DNA of 64,000 nucleotides from an uncultured Carboxylicivirga sp. (GCF_963674565.1 NZ_OY771430.1:3410001-3474000); one strand, 5' to 3'; shown: positions 36,901 through 46,576, numbered from the stretch's first letter. The notes: generated from the letters alone by a model not told the origin. A program made the numbers and translations.

Positions 36901-37637
36901 ACATTTGAATCGTAACGTGTTAGATTCACATTACTGGTACGTAAGCGATCAGATGTTTCATTTCCTTCCCACGATAATACATCTGCTGTAAAATCAGGTA
37001 GCGTTAACCCTGCAGTTCCGGCAGCAACGCCATCATACCATGCGTTAATAGCATCAACATCCAAAACGTTTGTATAAGTATCGGTACTTAGTTGTTCTGC
37101 ACCAAAATCCCAAACCTGCGTCATTCCATTCAAACCAGGTAAGGCATCTTCATTGGTGATAGTTAAATAATGAATATAAACTGATCCGCCAGCTGTTAAA
37201 GTTCCGGTAATAGTCTGAGCCGATCCATTAAAAACATAAGTACTAAGATCCCCGTCAATTGCTCCTGCCACATTCTTTAAACTTGCTGAAATTGTAGTTA
37301 AAGTTGTTCCGGACTGATCTTTTAGTTCAAGGGTTGCGCCTTCGGCACTATATACACAAATACTAAATGAAATAGTTGCCTTATTGGCAACCTGCATACT
37401 AAATACATTTTGATCTTTGAACTGACCTCCATGTGTCCCATCGTTATACTTAAAAGCACTGCCTGTGCCTTTATCAATAGTTAAGGCTCCATCACTTGAT
37501 GACACATTTTCTAATGATGTTCCATCTGTTGGCAAAATACTACCATCTCTGAAGTCATAAGTAGTAGTTCCCATTATTTGACCATAGCTTGAATAAGCCA
37601 TAAAAGCCATTAATAGAAGTAAAAATGTTTTTTTCAT
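33921..37637 (-). CDS. Secreted pectin methylesterase (CE8) with type IX sorting domain
   Basis: 1238 residues. Signal peptide at 1-19 (ending SYGQ). Residues 20 to about 730 are beta-rich, with repeated carboxypeptidase-regulatory-like modules (TGTITGLG..., SGSVDETSA...). The CE8 pectinesterase beta-helix starts near 735 (ITVGADKDFQTING) and carries the catalytic-site signature GRQDSF (Asp948), DYIFGG (Asp970) and GRPW (Arg). The last 85 residues (KLNQNVPNPASG...KKMIIK) form a type IX (Por) secretion C-terminal sorting domain, so the enzyme should be exported across the outer membrane and tied to the cell surface or released. It removes methyl esters from homogalacturonan. Next to an HTCS and GH43/GH2 enzymes. 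The N-terminal part is large and may bind carbohydrate. Confidence 0.9.
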   Translation of the reverse strand: MKKTFLLLLMAFMAYSSYGQIMGTTTYDFRDGSILPTDGTSLENVSSSDGALTIDKGTGSAFKYNDGTHGGQFKDQNVFSMQVANKATISFSICVYSAEGATLELKDQSGTTLTTISASLKNVAGAIDGDLSTYVFNGSAQTITGTLTAGGSVYIHYLTITNEDALPGLNGMTQVWDFGAEQLSTDTYTNVLDVDAINAWYDGVAAGTAGLTLPDFTADVLSWEGNETSDRLRTSNVNLTRYDSNVSSDVYTGRVYANGTVSLDANGLPITRYFTIELAEDDEITVVALSQNGTGTLTFVTEEDVTIQKDQQSLTNAAAEYNFITGQAGVYRIYDETDKLSVFRVYRKNADFVTISGSVDETSAASIPNGYGIVFTNSVTGKAWTAVVDAQSYSVDLPAGHTYNLSLSDANGYIITSAQSIDVTSTATVDMVVEQIALNTVTGTITGLGDKIANLGLVYTPDPAQNKVYVPEVSIDVNNATYSVILEPACEYTITANGVNDYIIGSSTITVTEDGTSDITFTAKPVYDITITTEGLSSEAVSALGLTFTNLYEVGYSYSFAAGETIQLRDGTYQINADGIDDYAVKLSLTSNLNVAGAAAAKTLAFEQVTMWDFDEKAIASGATSYFGLLFSGTGTISNQAEKSHLLGKDGAVISVPVSPGNKVLVSYYYTAQFDIQGTAYSTESKSTSIIETAEYLYEGTEDGFVTITIGSTATITTTYLTSIAVVEVVDYTDVITVGADKDFQTINGALDYITKMNRTADQKVKVMIDPGNYEEMLVINQPNISLENASATPSIALMNKGVDIDVNAVRITSYYGHGYNYYSMGNDQKWNADVLRVNKENGYLSYENAGSGTTNGSYWNATVVVNASNFTAKDIIFENSYNQYISQKESEDVVVEWTVGGKGTRPTQVGSTDVQNKSFVERAAAIAITSGGDKTVMVGCRIIGRQDSFYGSKDARVVVYKGDMMGATDYIFGGMIAVFYKSNLVLNTSDDSNDVAYITAAQQTSGRGYLMYECTVKSADLSTETASANESKPGYFGRPWAPTTSEVVFYNTTINSTTNPSFSGQSLIVPVGWNSTLGGESTYMYEYGTIEASGEDNSGSRATWSTVLTTPVLLDDSDISTFNFTKGGDDWDPIPALIADDPSTGVAVKEKGSLKLNQNVPNPASGNTIIGYQLEESADVVLTIYNSTGGVVKAIKDGYQSAGNHELNISVDGLSSGLYFYSLKAGGEVLTKKMIIK

Positions 37638-37705
37638 TGTATGGATTTAATTAAACTTGATTTTTTCAAATCCTAACTTATTACATCTTTACTATCAGTA
37701 TATAA

Positions 37706-37739
37706 ATGCAGGTTGCATAGATTTCAATGTAAGTTGCAT
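37706..37739. promoter_or_regulatory. Paired 13-bp direct repeat, candidate HTCS operator
   Basis: Two copies of ATGyArGTTGCAT (37706-37718 and 37727-37739) start 21 bases apart, two helical turns, and 11 of 13 bases agree. It lies 69-102 bases before the pectin methylesterase start codon. AraC-type regulators often bind such tandem half-sites on one face of DNA. Confidence 0.6.
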
Positions 37740-37803
37740 GGATGATTTAACCCCTCTAATAAGAAGAAGTAACGACTAAGCAACTACAGTTAACCGAATT
37801 ATC

Positions 37804-40800
37804 TTATTTCACCTGAGATGGTGAATAGCCATACTTATTTTTAAACACGGTACTGAATGAAGCAGGACTCTTGAAACCGGTGCGGTAAGCAGTATCACTC
37901 ACTGTCAGTCCATCTTCCTGTAATAAACGAATTGCTTCTGCAAGTCGTAAGTTATATATGTACTCTGTTGGAGTCTGATTTAAAATAGCTTTGATCTTAC
38001 GATTCAACTGAGTTCGGCTAAAACCTACATCACCAGCCAACTGTTCAACACCATAGTCAGGCTCTGAAAGATTAGACATCATGGCTGCTTTCAACTTCTT
38101 AACAAAGGTCTGATCATACTTTGATAATCCTGAAGTATGAGATGGAATTACACCATTTATTAAGGATTGTTGAATATTCTTACGCAGCTGTAACAAGCCC
38201 TTTATTCTAATCTCCAGATAATCTATACTAAACGGCTTTGGAATATATTCATCTGCTCCGTGTTTCATACCCTGTATTTTTGAATCCTGATCACTCTCGC
38301 TGGTAAGCATTATAACTGGCACATGACATGTAGCAGGCATTTGTTTTAATTGAGAACATAATTCATAGCCGTCAAGTACAGGCATAACAACATCGGTAAT
38401 TATTAAATCAGGAATATTCTGAACTGCAGAATCAAGTCCTTCCTGACCATTGGCAGCAGTCAGGATTTGATATTTTCCTGACAGATTGTCTTTTAAGAAT
38501 GAAAGCAGATCTTCATTATCGTCAATTATTAGAACAGATGCTCCTGTTGAAATACTCACATCAGATTCATCAGAGCTATTACTTTCCTTATAAGCGGAAG
38601 TTACCGGGTGCCCAACTATCGGTTTTGCTTTTACAGTATTATGACCTTCAACCAACATTGGAATGTAAAATGAAAAGGTGCTTCCAACACCCAATTTACT
38701 TTCACAATGAATAAACCCATCGTGCAACTCTATCAAGGCTTTTGCTAGGCTCAGACCAATACCGGCTCCCAATCCTTTGCTGTTACTTTGATAAAACCTT
38801 GAGAAAATTTGCCTTACCTCATCTTCTGTCATTCCCGATCCATTATCTGAAATACTGACACTTATATAGTTGTTGCTTAAATTTCTTTTTGAAAATGTTG
38901 TTGACAATATATTCTCATCCAGTTCACCTGAGCTAACCTGCTTAATTAATATATGAATACTGCCTCCTTCACGAGAATACTTTACGCTATTCATCAGAAG
39001 ATTGTTAAGAACCTTTATGATTTTATCTTCATCGAAAAGTATATCTCCCTGATCGACTTCAGAAGTATAACTCAAGACAATCCGCTTACTTTGAACAAGC
39101 TCCTGAAATTCCTGAATAGTAATGAGCACCGTATCTTCTATATTACCATATTTAGGCCTGTAATCCCCTGTTGATGACTGAACTTTCCTATAAAGCAATA
39201 ATTCACCAATCAAATTTTGCAGATGATGCATCTGCTTTGTAATTACATCAGCATATCTCTGCGTTTCTATATTCTGAGACATCTTTGCCAATAGCTTTTC
39301 CAGAGGTGCCAGAATTAATGTTAATGGTGTTTGAAATTCGTGAATAACATTTGTGAAGAACTGGATTTTAGCTGTTTCAAGATCAATGGTTCGTTGCAAC
39401 TCTTCCTTAGCGTGTTTCACTTGTCTTTTTAACTTAAGCTGAGTACCTATTATTTGTATTGAAATAAAAACTACAACACCTAAAAACAAACTATAAAGCA
39501 AAAAGGCCCAAACTGTTGCATAGTAGGGTTTATGGATTATTACATTGATTACGACAGGTGTCTCGCTCCAATCATTCTGATAATTTGTAGCCTCCACAAT
39601 AAATTGATATTCACCAGGATTCAGATTGGTGTAATGGGCAACTGTATATTCAGTAGGGCCCTGCCATGTGTCATCAAGACCTAACAATTTATACCGATAT
39701 TTATTTCGGGAAGCAATTGCATAATCCAATAGTGCAAAATTGAATGTTAATTGATTTTGATGGTATTTCAATTCCAAAGAATTATTACCTGTTAGATTGT
39801 GATTGACTTCTTCTCCATCGGCCAACACAGAAGTCACCAAGAGAGGAGATTCTTTCGAAATCTTTTTTATTCTTTCAGGATAAAAACAAATTAATCCATC
39901 ATAATACCCCAATGCCAATTGACCGTTTCTTAATTTTAAAGCTGACCGAGGTTCAAAAACGGATGTTGGCAAACCATATTCCTGGTTAAAATTCTCAACC
40001 GAATAATCCATAATATTGAACTTAACGAGGCCCATATCAGTACCCAACCATATATTATTGTTATCGGGTAAAATATTATATACAGCATTAGAAGCCATTC
40101 CGTTCTGCCTTAAAAAAACCATCACTGTATCATTCTTTAAATCCAGACAATTTAATCCCTGAGATCGGGTTCCAATCCATATCTGCTGAAGATCATCTTC
40201 ATAAAAAGCTCTGATACTATTATCGCTTAGTCGAAGATCAGAGTTGATTGAGTAATGAATTAAACTGTCCTTTTCCGGCAGGTATTGATACAATCCATCA
40301 AACATGGTTCCAAACCAAAGTGATCCGTCATTTGTGGTATTGATAATACCAACTTGCACTTCGGAATTGAAAAAATCAGCATGTTTTGCAGAATGAAAAC
40401 GTACTAATTGCTTTACCTTTTCATCATAAATAAAAAGTCCCCTGGAAGTTGCCACCCAAACATTACCAGCTGCATCGCCTCCAAAAGTCCAAACAGATTT
40501 AACCGGATGAAATTCCAGACTGCTGAATTTCGTATCTGTTATTAACACTCCTGTTTCAGATCCAATCCACAAGCGTTTCTTATTATCGTAATATAAAGCC
40601 TCTATCCTTCTTACTTGTTCAAATGGAATATTACCTGGATGTATAGACTTAGGTAATTTCGAACCCTTTGACATTTTAAATAAACCTTCTGTCCGTGTTC
40701 CCAACCATAAAGTACTGTCCTCATCTTCACAAATGGACATCACAAAAAGATTCTTTTCAGGATGTGTTATTGATACTCCTTCGAACAACTGTAAACGCTG

Positions 40801-41781
40801 ATCATAAATAAACAAACCGTCGTATTTGGAAGCAACCCAAACATTATGATTGCGATCTTCAATCATATCTGTGATGGTTCCGGTTTTTAACCCATTTACC
40901 TTGATTGTGCCTGTAAACTGAAACTGATCATTTAAATCCTTTTCATCAACACAAACCAACCCATATTGCATGGTTGCCACCCACCATCGATCTTTTGAGT
41001 CAATAAAAAGTTTGCGAATACCAACTTTACCATCATTATATAAATCTTTTTGATGAAATTGAACCTGATGAATTAATCCCGACTCATTTTCAAGTACAAA
41101 CACCCCTTTAGATGAGCCTATGACAATAAAATCAGTTCTGATATCAAGAGAAATAATATCGAGATGAGAAGTTGAATTAATGCATTTTATATTTTCTTCT
41201 TTTTGAATAAATAAACCTTGAGTTGTACCGATGAGAACCTCATCTTTATTGATCTTCAAACACCTGACTCTTACATCACCGTCCGCCGGCAAGTCCAATT
41301 TAGATGGAATTTCATCAGAACCGGTCATCATGTAGTAACCACTATTTGTACCAATCAACATGTCTCCGGCTTGATTTTCAATCAAGGCATTTACTTTCTC
41401 ATTGTTTTCTGTCAGAAAATGTTGAATGAGTTCTCCAGAAGAGTCAAACAGATCTAATCCACCAGTAGTACCGACCCAAAGTCTGCCTTTTTTATCTTCG
41501 TTTACTACGTTAACAAAATTATTGGTGAGTGGTCTTTCAGAATCATTCTGATGAGCAAAATGAAGAATATTAACTCCATCATATCGATATAAACCCGAAG
41601 CTTCAATACCAAACCATATATATCCAAAACTATCTTCGTAAAGACAACTTACAATCGAGCCAGGTAATCCTTTCTCAGAGAATAACTGTTGCAGCTTAAT
41701 CTCTCTGTTACTTGCAAGCATAGAGCAACCTAGTAACACAAAAAACAACCAGGCAATAAATCGTTGAATCAAAAGATACAT
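37804..41781 (-). CDS. Hybrid two-component system (HTCS) sensor-regulator
   Basis: About 1325 residues from the ATG at 41781; the frame extends to 41907 but that 42-residue extension is unlike a signal peptide, while the preferred start gives MYLLIQRFIAWLFFVLLGC. Domains in order: signal sequence; periplasmic double seven-bladed propeller (Reg_prop repeats such as GYIWFGIEASGLYRYDG) and a Y_Y_Y domain (to about 740); membrane segment (about 750-775); HisKA with HEFQTPL phosphorylatable His (near 812); HATPase; receiver with LIITDVVMP (about 1080-1200); AraC HTH (about 1225-1325, ending GYSPSQVK). One polypeptide senses a glycan fragment and activates genes. The neighbouring pectin esterase and GH43 genes are its likely targets. 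Confidence 0.93.
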   Translation of the reverse strand: MYLLIQRFIAWLFFVLLGCSMLASNREIKLQQLFSEKGLPGSIVSCLYEDSFGYIWFGIEASGLYRYDGVNILHFAHQNDSERPLTNNFVNVVNEDKKGRLWVGTTGGLDLFDSSGELIQHFLTENNEKVNALIENQAGDMLIGTNSGYYMMTGSDEIPSKLDLPADGDVRVRCLKINKDEVLIGTTQGLFIQKEENIKCINSTSHLDIISLDIRTDFIVIGSSKGVFVLENESGLIHQVQFHQKDLYNDGKVGIRKLFIDSKDRWWVATMQYGLVCVDEKDLNDQFQFTGTIKVNGLKTGTITDMIEDRNHNVWVASKYDGLFIYDQRLQLFEGVSITHPEKNLFVMSICEDEDSTLWLGTRTEGLFKMSKGSKLPKSIHPGNIPFEQVRRIEALYYDNKKRLWIGSETGVLITDTKFSSLEFHPVKSVWTFGGDAAGNVWVATSRGLFIYDEKVKQLVRFHSAKHADFFNSEVQVGIINTTNDGSLWFGTMFDGLYQYLPEKDSLIHYSINSDLRLSDNSIRAFYEDDLQQIWIGTRSQGLNCLDLKNDTVMVFLRQNGMASNAVYNILPDNNNIWLGTDMGLVKFNIMDYSVENFNQEYGLPTSVFEPRSALKLRNGQLALGYYDGLICFYPERIKKISKESPLLVTSVLADGEEVNHNLTGNNSLELKYHQNQLTFNFALLDYAIASRNKYRYKLLGLDDTWQGPTEYTVAHYTNLNPGEYQFIVEATNYQNDWSETPVVINVIIHKPYYATVWAFLLYSLFLGVVVFISIQIIGTQLKLKRQVKHAKEELQRTIDLETAKIQFFTNVIHEFQTPLTLILAPLEKLLAKMSQNIETQRYADVITKQMHHLQNLIGELLLYRKVQSSTGDYRPKYGNIEDTVLITIQEFQELVQSKRIVLSYTSEVDQGDILFDEDKIIKVLNNLLMNSVKYSREGGSIHILIKQVSSGELDENILSTTFSKRNLSNNYISVSISDNGSGMTEDEVRQIFSRFYQSNSKGLGAGIGLSLAKALIELHDGFIHCESKLGVGSTFSFYIPMLVEGHNTVKAKPIVGHPVTSAYKESNSSDESDVSISTGASVLIIDDNEDLLSFLKDNLSGKYQILTAANGQEGLDSAVQNIPDLIITDVVMPVLDGYELCSQLKQMPATCHVPVIMLTSESDQDSKIQGMKHGADEYIPKPFSIDYLEIRIKGLLQLRKNIQQSLINGVIPSHTSGLSKYDQTFVKKLKAAMMSNLSEPDYGVEQLAGDVGFSRTQLNRKIKAILNQTPTEYIYNLRLAEAIRLLQEDGLTVSDTAYRTGFKSPASFSTVFKNKYGYSPSQVK

Positions 41782-42031
41782 ATCAATTAAGAGTAACAGT
41801 TTGAAGATACTTATTAATAAGAAGAAATGCACTAAAAATAATTCCGAACAAACATCACAACTCAACTGCAACCAACTAAATATGTTACCATTAGACGATG
41901 TATACATAAAATGAACTGTACATTTGACTACCCATAAACATCTATTCAGCCCCTTATTACAACCTTCAAAATCAAATTGATATTTCTGATTTTATTAACT
42001 TGCCATTACTTCAAATCACAACTCAAATTCG
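41782..42031. promoter_or_regulatory. Divergent control region, HTCS and GH43
   Basis: 250 AT-rich bases between the divergent starts. A partial relative of the pectin-esterase repeat (CTGCAACCAAC near 41867) is seen but matches only about half of the 13-mer. TATTTTTA on the minus strand near 41828 is one mismatch from a -7 box for the HTCS gene. Confidence 0.3.
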
Positions 42032-43666
42032 ATGAAAAGACCCATTCTGTTATTTATGTTGATGACTTTTGGATTACTTATCCAAACTATTTCTCAAAAT
42101 CAAAATTCAGCTGTCTGGACACCCGATCTTGGCAATGGCAATTATAAAAATCCAATCATCTATGCAGATTACTCCGATCCGGATGTTATCAGGGTGGGTG
42201 ACAATTATTATATGACCAGCTCCAGCTTCAGTCATTTCCCAGGTTTACCAATTCTGCATTCAAAAGATTTGGTCAACTGGAAACTTATTGCTCATGCTGC
42301 TATTCAATATCCTGACGACTCGTTTAGCAAGCCTCAGCATGGAAATGCTATTTGGGCACCCAGCATCCGCTATCACAATAATGAATTTTATATCTATTTT
42401 GGTGATCCGGATAGAGGAGTATTTATGACCAAGGCTAAAAAGGCAGAAGGACCATGGGAACCTCTTCGCCTTATAAAGAAAGTAACCGGTTGGATTGACT
42501 GCTGTCCTCTATGGGATGATAATGGCAAAACATACTTAGTTCATGCCTTTGCTAACAGCCGTAGTGGTATTAAAAGTCTTCTGGCGGTATGTCCCATGAA
42601 TGAAGAAGGCACGGAAGTATTGGAAACAAGCACTATTGTTTTTAATGGACAAAAAGATTACCCAACTATTGAAGGTCCCAAATTCTATAAAAGAAACGGA
42701 TATTACTACATTTTTGCACCGGCAGGTGGTGTAAAACCTGGTTGGCAAACCGTTTTACGATCAAAAAATGTTTATGGCCCTTACGATGATAAAATTGTTT
42801 TAGAACAAGGAAGTACAAATATTAACGGACCTCATCAGGGCGGTTGGGTTACAACACAAACCGGTGAAGACTGGTTCATCCATTTTCAAGACCGGTATGC
42901 ATACGGAAGAGTAGTACATCTCAATCCAATGAAATGGGAAAATGACTGGCCTCTAATGGGAATTGATTACGATGGAAATGGAATAGGTGAACCTGTAACA
43001 GAATATACCAAACCAAATGTTGGTGCCACTTATCCGATAATAACACCTCAAACCAGTGACACCTTTGAATCGCCTCAATTAGGCTTGCAATGGCAATGGA
43101 ACAGTAATTTCAATAGCAACTGGTATAGTCTGACAGAAAACCCAGGATGGCTTCGATTGTACCCTGAAGAAGTTTCGGAGACAATGAATTTATGGGATAT
43201 TGGCAGATTGTTACTACAAAAAACACCGGCTGCCAGATTTTCTGCAACAACCCGATTAAAACTTATAGCCAACGATGCTAAAGAGAAAGCAGGTCTGGTG
43301 GTCTTTGGTATGGATTACTCTTATATCGCTCTTGAAAAAACTACCGATGGTTATCAAATAACACAAACTAAATGTCTGGATGCAAACAAAGGTAAAACCG
43401 AAACCCTGGTTGAAACTGTTCCTTTTAAAAGTAATTCGGTTTATTTAAAAGTTGAAGTTTATCTTGAAGACCCATCTTCCATTATTCCTATAGTACTTTG
43501 CAAATTCAGTTACAGCAGTAATGGTAAAAAATATTTTCCCATTGGAGAAACCTTTATAGCTAAAGAAGGTCGTTGGGTAGGTGCAAAAGTGGGCGTATTT
43601 TCAACATCACCCGATAAGAACTCTGCCTGCTATACCGATTTTGATTGGTTTAAAACAGAAGACTAA
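42032..43666 (+). CDS. Glycoside hydrolase family 43 enzyme (xylosidase/arabinofuranosidase type)
   Basis: 544 residues with a signal peptide (about 1-21). Five-bladed propeller catalytic domain with the three GH43 acidic residues: Asp49 in DYSDPDVI (base), Asp156 in GWIDCCPLW (pKa modulator) and Glu214 in TIEGPKFYK (acid). A C-terminal beta-sandwich domain (about 340-540, SDTFESPQLGLQWQWN...) as in GH43 beta-xylosidase-like proteins. The FSHFPGLPILHSKDLVNW pattern is that of the subfamily acting on xylose or arabinose linkages. The enzyme is periplasmic. Transcribed away from the HTCS. Confidence 0.9.
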   Translation: MKRPILLFMLMTFGLLIQTISQNQNSAVWTPDLGNGNYKNPIIYADYSDPDVIRVGDNYYMTSSSFSHFPGLPILHSKDLVNWKLIAHAAIQYPDDSFSKPQHGNAIWAPSIRYHNNEFYIYFGDPDRGVFMTKAKKAEGPWEPLRLIKKVTGWIDCCPLWDDNGKTYLVHAFANSRSGIKSLLAVCPMNEEGTEVLETSTIVFNGQKDYPTIEGPKFYKRNGYYYIFAPAGGVKPGWQTVLRSKNVYGPYDDKIVLEQGSTNINGPHQGGWVTTQTGEDWFIHFQDRYAYGRVVHLNPMKWENDWPLMGIDYDGNGIGEPVTEYTKPNVGATYPIITPQTSDTFESPQLGLQWQWNSNFNSNWYSLTENPGWLRLYPEEVSETMNLWDIGRLLLQKTPAARFSATTRLKLIANDAKEKAGLVVFGMDYSYIALEKTTDGYQITQTKCLDANKGKTETLVETVPFKSNSVYLKVEVYLEDPSSIIPIVLCKFSYSSNGKKYFPIGETFIAKEGRWVGAKVGVFSTSPDKNSACYTDFDWFKTED

Positions 43667-43752
43667 CATAACTAACTTAATTTAAACAATTTAAATTTCA
43701 ATCTGTTAAAAGGGCATAATTCATTTTTAGATCACCTAATAAAATTAATAGT

Positions 43753-43959
43753 ATGAAAAAGAATATGGGATCAGCAGATAAAATTGTAAGATTTATTATT
43801 GCTGCAGTAATTGCCGTTTTATATCTGACTAATGGAATTACAGGCACACTGGGAACAGTTTTACTTATACTGGCTATTGTATTTTTACTAACCAGCCTTA
43901 TAAGTTTTTGTCCTTTGTATTTACCATTCGGTATTAATACCCGACCAAAAGATAAATAA
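43753..43959 (+). CDS. DUF2892-family small inner membrane protein
   Basis: 68 residues. Two membrane segments (about 11-27 and 30-52) after the MKKNMGSADKIVRFIIAA opening typical of DUF2892/YgaP-like membrane domains. A conserved CPLYLPFGINT motif follows. Function of such stand-alone versions is not known. Between GH43 and GH2 genes on the same strand; a hairpin follows. Confidence 0.8.
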   Translation: MKKNMGSADKIVRFIIAAVIAVLYLTNGITGTLGTVLLILAIVFLLTSLISFCPLYLPFGINTRPKDK

Positions 43960-43980
43960 TAAAACTTTGTAAATTATTCA

Positions 43981-44010
43981 GCACAGGTCGCCTATTTAAG
44001 CGGCCTGTGC
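43981..44010 (+). terminator. Hairpin after the DUF2892 gene
   Basis: An 11-bp stem (43981-43991 with 44000-44010, one G-T pair) with an 8-nt loop. The following CTGTTTATAAAG is only weakly T-rich. Confidence 0.6.
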
Positions 44011-44074
44011 CTGTTTATAAAGTAGATTTGGGACAAATGAACAAAAATAAGTACCAAATCAACCAATTTCTCCA

Positions 44075-44104
44075 TTTGATCTTTGAGGAAAGTATTATAT
44101 TTTG
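44075..44104 (+). promoter_or_regulatory. Possible promoter for the GH2 gene
   Basis: TTTG (44075-44078), 17 bases, then TATATTTTG (44096-44104), one base off TAnnTTTG; 40 bases before the ATG. Confidence 0.4.
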
Positions 44105-44143
44105 CCCATTCAAAATCATACTTTTTAAAGAAGAATTGACAAG

Positions 44144-46576
44144 ATGAAATCTATATCATTAGTAACTTTATTTCTTACCATTATTGCTTTTACAGCAACA
44201 TCGTTCAGCCAAACACGCCAAATAATTGATTTTAAAAGCGATTGGAAGTTTCACAAGGGCGACATTGAAAATGCCAATGAAACACATTTCGATGATGCCA
44301 AATGGCAATCAGTTTCTCTACCTCACGATTGGGCAATCTATGGGCCTTTTGATAAGGAAGTAGATAAACAAACGGTAAAAATTGTTCAGAATAACGAAAA
44401 AGTTGCTACCGAGAAAACCGGTCGTACCGGAGCTCTGCCTTTTATAGGTGTAGGATGGTATCGCAAAACTTTTACTGTGGATGATCTGACATCCAATAAA
44501 AAAGTGTTGCTTACCTTCGATGGAGCCATGAGTAATTCCAAAGTATACGTAAATGGTGAATTAGTAGGAGGATGGCCCTTTGGTTATAATTACTTCTATT
44601 TCGACATAACTGACTACATTAAAAAAGACGAACGAAATACATTGGCTGTACGGCTTGAAAATTACCCCTTCTCTTCAAGATGGTATCCTGGAGCCGGATT
44701 ATATCGAAAAGTTCAATTAATAGTAAAAGATGAAACCAGCTTTCAACATTGGGGACATTTTATAACCACACCATATATTTCTGATGATCTGGCCAAAGTA
44801 ACCATCCAATCAAAGGTTAATGGTGAGAATGTCAGAATAGAAACCATTATCAAAGATGCTAAAGGCAATCAGGTTGCGACAAGCAAAACAGATTCGCGTT
44901 TTGGAGATGAACTGGAACAAAATATCCCAATAAAAAATCCAATCCTGTGGAGTCCTGAGAATCCTTATTTATACACTACTGAACTTAATCTGTATGAGGG
45001 TGATGAATTAAAAGATACTGAAACCATTCGTTTTGGTATCAGAAAAATTGAATTCAGCCGCGAGAAAGGATTTTTGTTGAATGATGTACCTACCAAATTC
45101 AAAGGTGTTTGTCTGCATCATGATTTAGGTCCTATTGGAACTGCCATTAATAAATCGGCTCTTCGTCGACAGTTAACTATACTTAAAGATTTAGGATGTA
45201 ATGCCATTCGTTCATCTCATAATATGCCATCGATTGAGCAATTGGAACTTTGCGATGAAATAGGATTCCTTTTCCTGGCTGAGAGCTTTGATGAGTGGAA
45301 AAAGCCAAAAGTCAAAAATGGCTATAACCTCTATTTTGATGAATGGGCTGAAAAAGACGTAGTAAATCTGGTTCATGCTACTCGCAATCACCCATGTATT
45401 GTCATGTGGAGTTCAGGAAATGAAGTACCTGATCAATGGGGTTCAGATGGAGTGAAAAGTGCCAAGTGGTTGCAGGATATCTTCCACCGCGAAGATCCAA
45501 CCCGCCCCGTTACCGTTGGTATGGACCAGGTTAAAGCAGTGATGGAATCAGGTTTTGGAGCTATTATGGACATTCCAGGATTAAATTATCGTGTCCACCT
45601 GTATGATGAAGCCTACAAACGCTTCCCACAGGGCTTTATTCTGGGTTCTGAAACCGCTTCAACAGTGAGTTCGCGTGGTGTTTATAAATTTCCTGTTGAA
45701 AAAGCTTCCGATAAGAAATACGACGATTACCAATCTTCCTCATACGACCTTGAATATTGTAACTGGTCAAATATACCTGAAGATGATTTTGTTCTGCAGG
45801 ATGATAAAGACTGGGTATTGGGTGAATTTGTATGGACTGGCTTTGACTATCTGGGCGAACCAACACCTTACGACAATTATTGGCCATCGCGCAGTTCCTA
45901 TTTTGGTATTTGTGACTTAGCCGGATTACCAAAAGACAGATTTTATTTATACCGCAGTCGTTGGAACACAGACGAAACAACATTACATATTCTTCCCCAC
46001 TGGAACTGGGAAGGTCGTGTAGGCGAAACCACTCCCGTATTTGTATACACCAGCTACAAAAGTGCCGAACTATTTGTAAATGGGAAAAGTCAGGGTGTTC
46101 GTACAAAAAATGATTCGACAAAACTGGATCGATACCGTCTAATGTGGATGGATGTTAAGTACGAACCGGGTACTGTTAAAGTGGTTGCTTTTGATGATAA
46201 TGGTAAAATAGCCGAAGAAAAAGATGTAAAAACGGCTGGCAAACCTTATCAGTTAGTTTTGGATGCTGACAGAAATATTCTTACTTCAAATGGAGAAGAC
46301 TTGAGTTATGTTACCGTATCGGTTGTTGATAAAGACGGTATACCTTGTCCGTTAGCACAAAATCAGCTGAAATTTAAAGTAAGTGGTGATGCAACCTATC
46401 GCGCAGTCTGTAATGGTGATGCCACATCGTTGGAGATGTTTCATCAACCAACCATGAAACTATTTAATGGTAAACTGGTTGTTTTGGTTCAGTCAGGTAA
46501 AAAAGCTGGTAGTGCCAAATTGATGGTAAGTGGTAAAGGGCTTAAAAGCGCCAGCACCCAAATCGAAATTAAATAA
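44144..46576 (+). CDS. Glycoside hydrolase family 2 enzyme (beta-galactosidase type, 810 aa)
   Basis: 810 residues with a signal peptide (1-22). Domain order is the standard GH2: sugar-binding jelly roll (about 25-190), immunoglobulin-like domain, TIM barrel with acid/base Glu427 in SSGNEV and nucleophile Glu503 in LGSETAST, then a DUF4982-like and a further C-terminal beta domain. The shape with a DUF4982-like tail is common among Bacteroidota GH2 beta-galactosidases or related exo-enzymes; the exact substrate is not shown. In the pectin region it could remove galactose from rhamnogalacturonan or arabinogalactan side chains (inferred). The next gene begins at the base right after its stop codon. 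Confidence 0.88.
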   Translation: MKSISLVTLFLTIIAFTATSFSQTRQIIDFKSDWKFHKGDIENANETHFDDAKWQSVSLPHDWAIYGPFDKEVDKQTVKIVQNNEKVATEKTGRTGALPFIGVGWYRKTFTVDDLTSNKKVLLTFDGAMSNSKVYVNGELVGGWPFGYNYFYFDITDYIKKDERNTLAVRLENYPFSSRWYPGAGLYRKVQLIVKDETSFQHWGHFITTPYISDDLAKVTIQSKVNGENVRIETIIKDAKGNQVATSKTDSRFGDELEQNIPIKNPILWSPENPYLYTTELNLYEGDELKDTETIRFGIRKIEFSREKGFLLNDVPTKFKGVCLHHDLGPIGTAINKSALRRQLTILKDLGCNAIRSSHNMPSIEQLELCDEIGFLFLAESFDEWKKPKVKNGYNLYFDEWAEKDVVNLVHATRNHPCIVMWSSGNEVPDQWGSDGVKSAKWLQDIFHREDPTRPVTVGMDQVKAVMESGFGAIMDIPGLNYRVHLYDEAYKRFPQGFILGSETASTVSSRGVYKFPVEKASDKKYDDYQSSSYDLEYCNWSNIPEDDFVLQDDKDWVLGEFVWTGFDYLGEPTPYDNYWPSRSSYFGICDLAGLPKDRFYLYRSRWNTDETTLHILPHWNWEGRVGETTPVFVYTSYKSAELFVNGKSQGVRTKNDSTKLDRYRLMWMDVKYEPGTVKVVAFDDNGKIAEEKDVKTAGKPYQLVLDADRNILTSNGEDLSYVTVSVVDKDGIPCPLAQNQLKFKVSGDATYRAVCNGDATSLEMFHQPTMKLFNGKLVVLVQSGKKAGSAKLMVSGKGLKSASTQIEIK

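Noticed and set aside
41782..41907. N-terminal extension of the HTCS reading frame
   Set aside because: The later ATG gives a normal signal peptide at the expected distance from the first propeller blade; the extension overlaps likely promoter DNA.
45636..46121. 161-codon minus-strand frame inside the GH2 gene
   Set aside because: Fully inside a conserved catalytic region on the other strand; composition is that of an antisense shadow.
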